Source: an uncultured Pseudomonadota bacterium (GTDB lineage Bacteria; SAR324; NAC60-12). From it: DNA of 9,295 nucleotides. The translations under genes were made by a program, and so were the position numbers. Under the pieces are notes generated by a model. That model did no database searches, had not been told where the DNA came from, and saw only the letters and a list, made by a program, of their open reading frames with translations. The first letter of the stretch is position 1; the number at the start of each line of letters is the position of its first letter. Below, piece after piece: positions 1 to 5,960 of this stretch. The stretch covers positions 1 through 9,295 of the forward strand of contig CAJXNF010000080.1 of assembly GCA_913056375.1 (NCBI GenBank), written 5' to 3'.

Positions 1-291
1 ATCGAAGCGAGGCTGCATTTTCAACTTATTTGGATGCCTGGTAATGAATACTTCGTAAAGTTTTCTGAGTTTGGTGCGCTTCGCCAGAGTAACCGAAAGG
101 GATGGATCGATTTTACCGCTGGAACGAGATTTTACTTCACAAATGATAAGATGGCCTTCGTATTCAGCTACGATATCAATTTCACCGAGACGGTGTCTGA
201 AGTTTCTCTCTAGAATGCTATACCCAAGATTCTCCAAATATTTCGCAGCCAAATTCTCTCCGTCAATCCCCAAATCTTTTCTGGCCGACAT
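1..291 (-). CDS. yraN: YraN/UPF0102 family nuclease-fold protein, 3'-truncated by window edge
   Basis: This is the N-terminal 97 codons of a YraN-family (UPF0102) protein, open to the left edge. The family is small (usually about 115-130 residues) with a restriction-endonuclease-like fold, and its cellular role is poorly defined. Seen here: GENLAAKYLE at residues 11-20, SILERN at 25-30, GEIDIVA at 36-42 and CEVKSRS at 51-57. E37, D39, E52 and K54 match the family's PD-(D/E)XK-like acidic/Lys pattern. The last residues, PRFD, match the start of the family's final conserved strand, so perhaps 20-30 residues are missing. The ATG lies only 3 nt after the rnhB stop, consistent with translational coupling at the end of the ffh-rpsP operon. 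The rnhB-yraN adjacency is common in bacteria. Family assignment is firm; biochemical function is not. Confidence 0.9.
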   Translation of the reverse strand, partial: MSARKDLGIDGENLAAKYLENLGYSILERNFRHRLGEIDIVAEYEGHLIICEVKSRSSGKIDPSLSVTLAKRTKLRKLYEVFITRHPNKLKMQPRFD

Positions 292-294
292 CTT

Positions 295-903
295 TCACCA
301 GCGAAATGTTTTTCTATGAATTGGGGTTGGACCATATTGCTGCAACAGTTCCTTGTGACGTTTAGTAGGGTAGCCTTTGTGCTTTGAAAATTCCCACTTT
401 GGAAATTCTTGATCATACCCTTGCATAATCTTGTCGCGAGTCACTTTTGCCAAGATTGAAGCAGCTGCAATCGATTTACTTTTCTGATCTCCTTTTACAA
501 CGGCTTTAGCAGGGAGCGTTAACTTAGGCAATCTGTTCCCGTCAATCAGAACGTAATCGGGGACTGGTTTCAGAGCTTCTACTGCTTGATGCATCCCTTT
601 AAGCGTAGCATTCAAGATATTTAATTCATCAATTTCAATGTTTCCAAGAACTTCGATTTGATGACCAATTGATCCTGAGATAATCGCTTCAAATAGGGCT
701 TCGCGACGTGATTCACTCAACTTTTTTGAATCATCGACGTCTAAAGAATCTGCCGTGTTCGGATTCAAAATCACACCAGCAACGACTACAGGTCCCGCAA
801 GGGGACCCCTGCCTGCTTCATCGACACCCACAACTCGATGATAGCCCTGACTCCAAAGTGCCACCTCAATATCAAGACCTGCTGCGGGCACTGATCTTTT
901 CAC
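295..903 (-). CDS. rnhB: Ribonuclease HII
   Basis: RNase HII cuts RNA in RNA-DNA hybrids and starts removal of single ribonucleotides misincorporated into DNA. The 202-residue length is typical. Visible motifs are GVDEAGRGPLAGPV at 26-39, DDSKKLSES at 57-65, YVLIDGN at 117-123 and KGDQKSKSIAAASILAKVTR at 137-156. By family alignment the two-metal acidic tetrad should be D28, E29, D121 and D139, all present. The start is a GTG inside the end of rplS (32-nt overlap). In-frame GTGs also occur at 891 and 864. I prefer 903 or 891, because the residues LDIEVALWSQGYHRV before the DEAGRG motif look like the N-terminal helix seen in many homologues, but no clear Shine-Dalgarno decides it. The stop is 3 nt before yraN. 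The DNA-repair role is unrelated to its ribosomal neighbours, but this placement after rplS is common. Confidence 0.96.
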   Translation of the reverse strand: MKRSVPAAGLDIEVALWSQGYHRVVGVDEAGRGPLAGPVVVAGVILNPNTADSLDVDDSKKLSESRREALFEAIISGSIGHQIEVLGNIEIDELNILNATLKGMHQAVEALKPVPDYVLIDGNRLPKLTLPAKAVVKGDQKSKSIAAASILAKVTRDKIMQGYDQEFPKWEFSKHKGYPTKRHKELLQQYGPTPIHRKTFRW

Positions 904-1240
904 GGATACGTGCGGCCTTACCTCGACGCTCTCTCAGGTAGTAAAGTTTTGCTCTCCTCACATGTCCATGTTTCAGGATTTGAACACTCTCAATTCTTGG
1001 GGAGTGTATTGGGAAAATTCTCTCAACACCATGCCCCTGAGTCATTTTTCGAACAGTGAATGTAGCCTTACTGTTCTTGTCTCCAAGGTGCTTGCGAATG
1101 ACAACACCCTCGTATGCTTGGATACGCTCTTTGTTGCCTTCACTAATTCTGTAATTCACTCGAACTGTGCATCCTACCCGAAAGGCAGGGATATCTTCAC
1201 GTAGCTGACTTTGTTCAACTACTTTCATCAAGTCTGGCAT
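872..1240 (-). CDS. rplS: 50S ribosomal protein L19
   Basis: L19 is a large-subunit protein near the 30S-50S interface. The 122-residue length fits the family. Conserved blocks include DIPAFRVGCTVRVNYRI at 16-32, GNKERIQAYEGVVI at 35-48, GHGVERIFPIHSPRIESV at 69-86 and HVRRAKLYYLRERRGKAARI at 92-111. The ATG at 1240 is preceded by AAAGG five bases upstream and overlaps the end of trmD by 26 nt. A second in-frame ATG at 1228 would shorten the overlap, but the 1240 start gives the usual N-terminal length before the DIPxFR motif. The 3' end overlaps the likely rnhB start. The trmD-rplS order is standard in bacteria. Nothing in the sequence is odd apart from the tight packing. Confidence 0.97.
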   Translation of the reverse strand: MPDLMKVVEQSQLREDIPAFRVGCTVRVNYRISEGNKERIQAYEGVVIRKHLGDKNSKATFTVRKMTQGHGVERIFPIHSPRIESVQILKHGHVRRAKLYYLRERRGKAARIREKISARSRS

Positions 1241-1958
1241 CTTTGCCTTTGTGTTTTTCAGTTAGTAAGTCAGGACGACGCTGCAAGGTACGTTGCCGAG
1301 CTTGCTGACTGCGCCACTCCAATATTCGGGCGTGGTGGCCAGAAAGAAGTACTTCTGGGACACGCTGCCCTCTAAATTCTAAGGGTCTCGTATACTGGGG
1401 ATATTCGAGAATTCCATTATGGCTAAACGTTTCTTGTTCAGCTGATTCTTGATTCCCCAGAATATTTCCTCTCAAACGGCTGATGGCTTCAATTAAGACC
1501 ATTGCGATGACTTCCCCACCAAGGCAGATGAAATCTCCTCCCGAGATTTCTTCATCCACATAATCTCTGATTCTTTCATCAAAGCCTTCGTAACGCCCAC
1601 AAATAAAAAGTAGACATTCATCACAAGCACTCAGTTCTTCTGCTTTCTTTTGCTGGAAGGGATTGCCCTGGGGAGTTAGCAGTACAGAACGAACTTTCCG
1701 ATCTTGGCTTTCGTAGAATGATTTTCTGTCTTCAAGCGCCCGAACAACTGGCTCAGGGCGAAGAAGCATTCCTGGTCCACCCCCGTATGGTTCATCATCA
1801 ACCTGCCGGTGCTTGCCAATTCCAAATTCTCGCAAATCAGTGAGTTTAATCTCCAGTTCTCCCTTAAATATTCCCTTTCCAATTAAACTCTCATTCAAGA
1901 ACGAAGAAAAGAGATCGGGAAACAAAGTGATGATGTCAAAAGTCAGAGGGTTTTTCAC
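1215..1958 (-). CDS. trmD: tRNA (guanine-N1)-methyltransferase
   Basis: TrmD methylates N1 of G37 in tRNAs that have G36, using S-adenosylmethionine, and so prevents +1 frameshifting. It acts as a homodimer with a trefoil-knot SPOUT fold. The 247-residue length is normal. Seen: FDIITLFPDLF at 7-17, DDEPYGGGPGMLL at 54-66, LLTPQGNPF at 93-101, the knot segment FICGRYEGFDERI at 118-130, CLGGEVIAMVLIEAISRL at 145-162, EYPQYTRP at 185-192, VPEVLLSGHHARILEWR and RRPDLL near the C-terminus. The catalytic Asp found at the E-D-S-F position in E. coli TrmD appears to be Glu176 here (ETF). The start is GTG, sharing GTGA with the rimM stop (4-nt overlap); the 3' end overlaps rplS by 26 nt. It lies in the classic rpsP-rimM-trmD-rplS operon. 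Confidence 0.97.
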   Translation of the reverse strand: MKNPLTFDIITLFPDLFSSFLNESLIGKGIFKGELEIKLTDLREFGIGKHRQVDDEPYGGGPGMLLRPEPVVRALEDRKSFYESQDRKVRSVLLTPQGNPFQQKKAEELSACDECLLFICGRYEGFDERIRDYVDEEISGGDFICLGGEVIAMVLIEAISRLRGNILGNQESAEQETFSHNGILEYPQYTRPLEFRGQRVPEVLLSGHHARILEWRSQQARQRTLQRRPDLLTEKHKGKDARLDESS

Positions 1959-2494
1959 GACTCCATTAACCCTGGAATTGGATCAATGACCAACTTTTTG
2001 TTCTGACTATCAAAAAACTGAACAATGTTTCCTGAGGAAGGAACCAGAAATTCTTCTCCATTAGGTTGTTGAACCGTGTAAACGTATCCAGCGCCAGTTT
2101 CGATAATTTCGACAACCTCGCCCAGTAATTTCTCTAGTGAATCAACGACGATAGCACCTTTTATCTGGTGCAAAAACACTTCATCATCACCCAGTGGTCG
2201 AAGATCTTTATCATTGACCAGCAACCTCAATTTTTTCCAACTTTCAGCGAGATTTCGATCCCCACATTCCTTACATTTCAGAATCCAAATACCCTTATGA
2301 ATTTTGAGACTCTGTATGTTTATCGTCTCAAACCCCTTGGCCTGTTCTCTTAAGAAAGATTTAAGGGACTTGCAGTAGAAATCTGGATCATCAGTCAGTG
2401 GATAAACTTTAAGTTCTCCCTGCACACCGTGAGGTCCGATAATCGTTCCTAGCCAGGTGAGATCCGGGTAATCAATTTCCTTCTTCTCAGACAC
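1955..2494 (-). CDS. rimM: 16S rRNA processing / 30S maturation factor RimM
   Basis: RimM binds S19 and helps mature the 30S head. The 179 residues show the two expected parts. The N-terminal RimM beta-barrel has GTIIGPHGVQGELKVYPLTD at 16-35 (the PHGVxGELKV signature). The C-terminal PRC-barrel spans about 103-178, with EVFLHQIKGAIVV at 105-117, LLGEVVEIIETGAGYVYTV at 123-141, EEFLVPSS at 147-154 and the terminal VIDPIPGLME. The start is GTG, overlapping the rpsP stop by 8 nt. I see no good Shine-Dalgarno at a useful distance (GAAG abuts the GTG), so initiation probably relies on termination-reinitiation from rpsP. Its stop shares GTGA with the trmD start. Family assignment is firm from motifs and context; the exact start is slightly uncertain. 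Confidence 0.95.
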   Translation of the reverse strand: MSEKKEIDYPDLTWLGTIIGPHGVQGELKVYPLTDDPDFYCKSLKSFLREQAKGFETINIQSLKIHKGIWILKCKECGDRNLAESWKKLRLLVNDKDLRPLGDDEVFLHQIKGAIVVDSLEKLLGEVVEIIETGAGYVYTVQQPNGEEFLVPSSGNIVQFFDSQNKKLVIDPIPGLMES

Positions 2495-2732
2495 CTTCGA
2501 TGGAAGCTAACTTCATTAATTTCCGGACACGATCTGTTGGCTTTGCGCCCACAGACAACCAGTATTTGGCTCGTTCTGCATCAATACTAAAGCGATTTTC
2601 TTGAACCATGGGGTTATAGGAACCGAGTCTTTCAATGAAACGCCCATCTCTTCTAGCGCGTACATCAGCGACAACAATTCTGTAAAATGGCGCTTTTTTG
2701 GCTCCACCTCGAGCAAGTCTGATTTTGACCAC
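2487..2732 (-). CDS. rpsP: 30S ribosomal protein S16
   Basis: S16 is a small-subunit protein needed for 30S assembly. The 81-residue length is typical. Seen: MVKIRLARGGAKKAPFYRIV at 1-20, then VADVRARRDGRFIERLGSYN at 21-40 and AERAKYWLSVGAKPTDRV at 52-69, all characteristic of S16. The start is GTG at 2732, supported by AGGAG at 2739-2743 with a 6-nt spacer. The gene begins 33 nt after the ffh stop and its stop overlaps rimM. Many bacteria have a small KH-domain gene (khpA) between rpsP and rimM; it is absent here, giving the direct rpsP-rimM join also seen in E. coli. Confidence 0.97.
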   Translation of the reverse strand: MVKIRLARGGAKKAPFYRIVVADVRARRDGRFIERLGSYNPMVQENRFSIDAERAKYWLSVGAKPTDRVRKLMKLASIEGV

Positions 2733-2765
2733 TCAATTCTCCTAGTTTGATTTAATAATTGCAGT

Positions 2766-4124
2766 CTACATAAAGCTGCGAGACTGCGGCGGCATCATAT
2801 TTTTCATCATCTGCATGGCTTTGCGTGGATCTTGTGTCTTGGAAAGCTTGTTCATCATCTTTCGCATCTGGGTGAACTGCTTCATCAAGCGATTGACATC
2901 ATTGACTGCCACCCCACTACCTACAGCGATTCTTTGTCTGCGTGAGCCATTCAATAGATTGTGATTTTGCCTTTCATCGCGGGTCATGGACGAGATGATT
3001 GCATCAATGCGATTGAATTGTTTTTCATCTACCTTTGCATTCTTCAGCAAATTTGAATCCACACCAGGTAGCATTCCCATCAACTCTTTCATTGAACCCA
3101 TTTTGCGCATCGTACGAAGCTGGTCTCTAAAATCATCTAGCGTGAACTCATTGCGCCTGAATTTGTCTTGGATCTCAAGGGCTTGAGCCTGACTGTAATT
3201 GTGCTCAACTTTTTCAATCAGGGAGAGCAAATCTCCCATTCCAAGGATTCTTGATGCAATTCTCTCAGGATGAAAAGCTTCAAGGTTCTCTAGCTTCTCA
3301 CCAACTGCGATAAATTTGATCGGCTTCTGGGTTACCGCACGAATTGAAAGGGCTGCTCCCCCCCTGGCATCACCGTCCATCTTTGTCAGCAATACGCCTG
3401 TTAAGTCGAGCTCATCATTAAAGCTCTTGGCCATATTGACAGCATCTTGACCCGTCATAGCATCTGCGACAAACAGAATTTCTTGCGGGTTGACCCGCTG
3501 ACGCATTTGATGCAGTTCGTCCATCAGTTGACTATCAATGTGCAGACGACCAGCTGTGTCAATTAAAACCAGGTCTCTATTACTTTTTCTTGCTGCTTCC
3601 ACGGCTGCTGCCGCAATTTCGACTGGATTTTGGTCATTTGTAGAGGGATGGCAGGGTAGCTGAAGCGAATTTGCAAGTATCTGCAATTGATCAATCGCAG
3701 CTGGTCGATAAACGTCTGCAGGAACAAGATATGGACTAAATCCTTTCTGGGCATGATAACTCGCCAACTTCCCGACGGAGGAGGTCTTTCCAGCACCCTG
3801 AAGTCCCACAACCATCACAACTGTTGGCCCATCTTCAGATTTGGCAAGAGACTCATTACTGGCCCCCATCATGTTCGTTAACTCGTCGTTAACGATTTTT
3901 ATGAACTGCTGTCCTGGGGTCAGGCTCCCTTGAACTTCCTCACCTATGGCACGACTTTTGACGGACTTTAGGAAAGCCTTGACAACACGGAAGTTGACAT
4001 CCGCCTCCAGCAAGGCCATCTTTACTTCCTTTAGCGAATCATCAATGTTGGTTTCCGTGAGTCGTCCCTGGCCACGCACTTTGCGCAATGTCGTGGTCAA
4101 TTTTTGGGACAAGTTTTCGAACAT
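2766..4124 (-). CDS. ffh: Signal recognition particle GTPase Ffh (SRP54)
   Basis: Ffh binds 4.5S RNA and signal peptides of nascent inner-membrane proteins, then pairs with FtsY in a GTP-dependent delivery step to SecYEG. The 452-residue length is standard. Domains in order: N four-helix bundle (about 1-95); G domain with P-loop GLQGAGKT at 107-114, VPADVYRPAAIDQL at 134-147, DTAGR at 189-193, TKMDGDARGG at 247-256 and AVGEKLENLEAFHPERIASR at 273-292; and a Met-rich M domain (about 323-452) with MRKMGSMKELMGMLPG at 339-354, RRQRIAVGSG at 395-404 for RNA binding, and a Met-rich tail. The ATG at 4124 is preceded by AAGGG with a 4-nt spacer. It is the first gene of the minus-strand operon and has a strong promoter candidate upstream. 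The 4.5S RNA gene is not in this window. Confidence 0.98.
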   Translation of the reverse strand: MFENLSQKLTTTLRKVRGQGRLTETNIDDSLKEVKMALLEADVNFRVVKAFLKSVKSRAIGEEVQGSLTPGQQFIKIVNDELTNMMGASNESLAKSEDGPTVVMVVGLQGAGKTSSVGKLASYHAQKGFSPYLVPADVYRPAAIDQLQILANSLQLPCHPSTNDQNPVEIAAAAVEAARKSNRDLVLIDTAGRLHIDSQLMDELHQMRQRVNPQEILFVADAMTGQDAVNMAKSFNDELDLTGVLLTKMDGDARGGAALSIRAVTQKPIKFIAVGEKLENLEAFHPERIASRILGMGDLLSLIEKVEHNYSQAQALEIQDKFRRNEFTLDDFRDQLRTMRKMGSMKELMGMLPGVDSNLLKNAKVDEKQFNRIDAIISSMTRDERQNHNLLNGSRRQRIAVGSGVAVNDVNRLMKQFTQMRKMMNKLSKTQDPRKAMQMMKNMMPPQSRSFM

Positions 4125-4148
4125 GAAACCCTTGTGAATTCGAAGCGT

Positions 4149-4176
4149 TTGGAAGTGAAAATAAACTGAGTATTAA
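4149..4176 (+). promoter_or_regulatory. Weak candidate promoter for the small lipoprotein gene
   Basis: TTGGAA (4149-4154) and TATTAA (4171-4176) are separated by 16 bases; each matches the sigma70 consensus at four of six positions. The spacing would place a start near 4183, about 39 nt before the ATG at 4222. It overlaps the ffh promoter on the other strand almost exactly, so the two directions could compete for polymerase. Support is weak. Confidence 0.25.
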
Positions 4177-4201
4177 AAGCCTTTGGCGGGCATATTGTCA
4201 A
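4172..4201 (-). promoter_or_regulatory. Sigma70-like promoter for the ffh-rpsP operon
   Basis: Reading the minus strand, a perfect -35 TTGACA (4201-4196) is followed after 18 bases by TTTAAT (4177-4172), five of six matches to TATAAT. Transcription would begin near 4165, giving a leader of about 40 nt before the ffh ATG. No other promoter of this quality is visible between the divergent genes. This is a consensus match by eye, not a measured start. Confidence 0.65.
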
Positions 4202-4221
4202 GTTCAATTCTAGAGGGAAGA

Positions 4222-4506
4222 ATGCACAAGGTTCTTGTTTTCATTGGTTTGTTGGTTCTCGCAGGATGCCAACCCTGGCAAGATGATTTGAATCGTAACT
4301 CGATGCAGTTGCAGGATTTGGAAGCAAGGGTCCGAATGTTAGAATCTCAGGTTGAAAGCCTCACAACTGAGTTGGAGGGCCGTAGAGCAAAAAGCGGATC
4401 ATTCGTAGTTATGGAGATTCCTACAGTAGAATTGGTAAAGATGTACAAAAACAATGACGAAGCGTTCAATCAAGCTTTCAGAAAGTACATAGACCAACAA
4501 AACTGA
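4222..4506 (+). CDS. Small coiled-coil lipoprotein, function unknown
   Basis: A 94-residue protein with a lipoprotein signal: MHKVLVFIGLLVLAGC, where LAG precedes the lipidated Cys16, and Gln at +2 (no Asp retention signal by the enterobacterial rule), so an outer-membrane anchor is plausible. Residues about 23-54 form a short heptad-patterned coiled coil (QLQDLEARVRMLESQVESL), followed by a separate conserved-looking C-terminal segment (GSFVVMEIPTVELVKMYKNN, then a basic helix). The start is decided by AGAGGG at 4212-4217; a TTG at 4183 in the same frame would add 13 residues in front of the signal peptide and is unlikely. The design recalls Lpp-like lipoproteins or the coiled-coil N-terminus of CpoB/YbgF, but I see no diagnostic similarity, so no name is given. 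It lies 95 nt upstream of tatA in the same direction. Confidence 0.8.
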   Translation: MHKVLVFIGLLVLAGCQPWQDDLNRNSMQLQDLEARVRMLESQVESLTTELEGRRAKSGSFVVMEIPTVELVKMYKNNDEAFNQAFRKYIDQQN

Positions 4507-4527
4507 TTCACTGAATTTAAATCAAAC

Positions 4528-4556
4528 TTGCAACAGAACAAGCTTTGGCCTATCAA
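4528..4556 (+). promoter_or_regulatory. Weak candidate promoter for tatA
   Basis: The 95-nt gap between the lipoprotein stop and tatA contains TTGCAA (4528-4533) and TATCAA (4551-4556) with a 17-base spacer, four of six consensus matches each. A start near 4563 would give a leader of about 39 nt. No terminator hairpin is visible in this gap, so read-through from the lipoprotein gene is equally possible. Confidence 0.25.
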
Positions 4557-4601
4557 GAAAGTTTGAATCGAATTCTATCAACAATTCATCAAGGATAATG
4601 T

Positions 4602-4811
4602 ATGTTTGGTCTTGGTATTTGGGAACTGATCATCATTTTGAGTATTGTCGTGATGCTCTTCGGCGCAAAACGACTTCCCATGATCGGCGAGGGTTTAGGC
4701 TCAATGATCACAAATTTCAAGAAAGCAACGAAGACAAGCGAATTAGAAGAGAAAAAAGAAGAGTCAGTTTTGGTGGAGGGATCTTCAAAAGAGAAAGAAG
4801 GAGTTAGTTAA
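4602..4811 (+). CDS. tatA: Sec-independent (Tat) translocase subunit TatA
   Basis: TatA oligomers form the protein-conducting part of the twin-arginine pathway, which exports folded proteins across the inner membrane with TatC (and often TatB). The 69 residues show the family layout: a transmembrane helix with short N-terminus (GIWELIIILSIVVMLFG, residues 5-21), the FGxxxLP hinge (F20-P26), an amphipathic helix IGEGLGSMITNFKKA (28-42), and a charged, disordered tail rich in Lys and Glu. LG and FKKA favour TatA over TatB; Glu8 in the membrane helix is at the position occupied by Gln in E. coli TatA and Glu in E. coli TatB. The ATG at 4602 has AAGGA six bases upstream; an ATG four bases earlier is in the wrong frame. 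No tatB or tatC is in the window. Its stop overlaps that of the convergent tolR. Confidence 0.93.
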   Translation: MFGLGIWELIIILSIVVMLFGAKRLPMIGEGLGSMITNFKKATKTSELEEKKEESVLVEGSSKEKEGVS

Positions 4812-5239
4812 TTCGCCTCAGGTTGAATGACTAGATTCAAGTTTACTTCCATTTCTTTCAACCTTGCGATTATAGGGATCAAAACACCGTAAGCTACGTT
4901 TTCATCAGCTTCCACATCTGCAAACCAAGGCCCACTTCCTTGCTTCCAGGCACCAACCTTTGTCTGGAAGCTGTCTACCCAGCCTTTCCCGTTTAAATCT
5001 CCGATTTTGTTGTCGCCAATAAAAATTTCTTTGTCCGCGTTGATCACTACACGGAGCGGATCTAGTTCCTGGGTTTGCTCATCTTTGTAGCTATCTTTGG
5101 GCAACTCTACTTGAATTGCTTGATTAATGATTGGTGCTGTCACCATAAAAATTACCAATAATACTAACAAGACATCCACGAATGGAGTCATGTTAATATC
5201 ACTGATCGAGTCATTTTCCTGACTGTGCCAACTGCTCAT
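4808..5239 (-). CDS. tolR: TolR/ExbD-family inner-membrane protein
   Basis: TolR/ExbD works with the TolQ/ExbB channel to convert proton-motive force into mechanical work on the envelope. From the ATG at 5239 the protein is 143 residues: short cytoplasmic N-terminus, one transmembrane helix at about 19-37 (MTPFVDVLLVLLVIFMVTAP at 17-36) with the proton-carrying Asp22, then a periplasmic domain ending in the typical VEADENVAYGVLIPIIARLK (109-128) and a beta strand LNLVIQP. An upstream in-frame TTG (5254) would add five residues, but the ATG is better. It overlaps the end of tolQ by 29 nt, implying translational coupling. Partnership with a TolQ-type protein and Pal favours TolR over ExbD, but no TolA or TonB is present to settle it. 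Its TAA overlaps the tatA TAA on the opposite strand. Confidence 0.9.
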   Translation of the reverse strand: MSSWHSQENDSISDINMTPFVDVLLVLLVIFMVTAPIINQAIQVELPKDSYKDEQTQELDPLRVVINADKEIFIGDNKIGDLNGKGWVDSFQTKVGAWKQGSGPWFADVEADENVAYGVLIPIIARLKEMEVNLNLVIQPEAN

Positions 5240-5942
5240 AAAGAACCCATTCAATTCGGTTCGTCAGTTCAAGACTAAAATCTCTCATTTGACCACCCAG
5301 GTTTCTAACTCTGTTGCGATAATGATTGAAGGCCATTAATGCAGGTATTGCTGCAAGAAGCCCAGCTGCGGTCGCAATGAGCGCTTCCGAAATACCTGGC
5401 GCCACAGCCGCAAGGCTTGTGATACCTGAAATTCCAATGCCCTGAAAGGCGTCAATTACTCCTAAAACGGTTCCAAATAAACCAATGTAGGGGGAAGCAC
5501 CCGAAACAGAAGCTAAAATATTTAATCGATGTTCAGAGTAAGAATAGCGTTCATTATAGGAGCGTTCCATCACTCTCTGAAGGCGTTCGTTTAGCAAACT
5601 TACTGTCGCTTCGCTATGCTGAGAAGTAGGTTTTTGTAAGCGACGATACGTCTGATTTATTTCCTGGTAAGCTTTACGAAAAATGTATGCTAGTGAAGAC
5701 TGTGGGAAGGTATCGACTTGTTTGTATGTCTGATCGAGAGAAGATTCGCGAAAGAGAAGAAGAAAATTCTGATCGTCTTTTTGAAATCTGTAGAACTGCA
5801 ATCCCTTTAGGATGATGACAGCCCAAGAAAGAGAAGATAATAGCAGGAGGGACACCAGCACTAGTTGTCCAATGAGTGTACCCTCAAGGACTACCTGTAA
5901 AAGGCTTTGCCCATCAGTCAACTGTGCCAGTACTGAATCCAT
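5211..5942 (-). CDS. tolQ: TolQ/ExbB-family proton channel subunit
   Basis: This inner-membrane protein forms the pentameric proton-channel core around a TolR dimer. The 243 residues match family length. Three membrane helices are visible: about 24-47, 143-165 and 186-206, with a large cytoplasmic loop between the first two. The channel-lining signature GASPYIGLFGTVLGVI (148-163) holds Thr158, and SEALIATAAGLLAAIPALMA (185-204) holds Thr191, the two polar positions important in TolQ/ExbB. The EALIATA..AAIPA..A.N wording is more TolQ-like than ExbB-like. The ATG at 5942 lies 18 nt after the pal stop, with no strong Shine-Dalgarno, so it is probably co-translated from the pal mRNA. The 3' end overlaps tolR. 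Confidence 0.93.
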   Translation of the reverse strand: MDSVLAQLTDGQSLLQVVLEGTLIGQLVLVSLLLLSSLSWAVIILKGLQFYRFQKDDQNFLLLFRESSLDQTYKQVDTFPQSSLAYIFRKAYQEINQTYRRLQKPTSQHSEATVSLLNERLQRVMERSYNERYSYSEHRLNILASVSGASPYIGLFGTVLGVIDAFQGIGISGITSLAAVAPGISEALIATAAGLLAAIPALMAFNHYRNRVRNLGGQMRDFSLELTNRIEWVLYEQLAQSGK

Positions 5943-5960
5943 TCAGAGAACCGGTTTGTC

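Noticed and set aside
4183..4221. TTG start extending the small lipoprotein by 13 residues
   Set aside because: It would bury the signal peptide behind a non-signal sequence; the ATG at 4222 has a good Shine-Dalgarno and gives a normal lipoprotein signal.
4528..4543. CTTG/CAAG inverted repeat after the lipoprotein stop as a terminator
   Set aside because: The stem is only about four base pairs and is not followed by a U-rich tract.
4507..4601. Search for an RNA gene or riboswitch in the lipoprotein-tatA gap
   Set aside because: The stretch is short and AT-rich, with no stable stem or conserved RNA motif that I can recognise.
4598..4807. Plus-strand open frame starting at the ATG four bases before tatA
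   Set aside because: It runs in another frame over tatA and gives an Arg-rich, domainless product; the tatA frame has the spaced AAGGA and full family motifs.
5240..5254. TTG start extending tolR by five residues
   Set aside because: It lengthens the overlap with tolQ and uses a rarer codon; the ATG at 5239 gives a normal TolR N-terminus.
5949..5956. AACCGGTT palindrome between pal and tolQ
   Set aside because: Eight bases is within chance expectation for a window of this size, and it has no T-run or promoter-like context.
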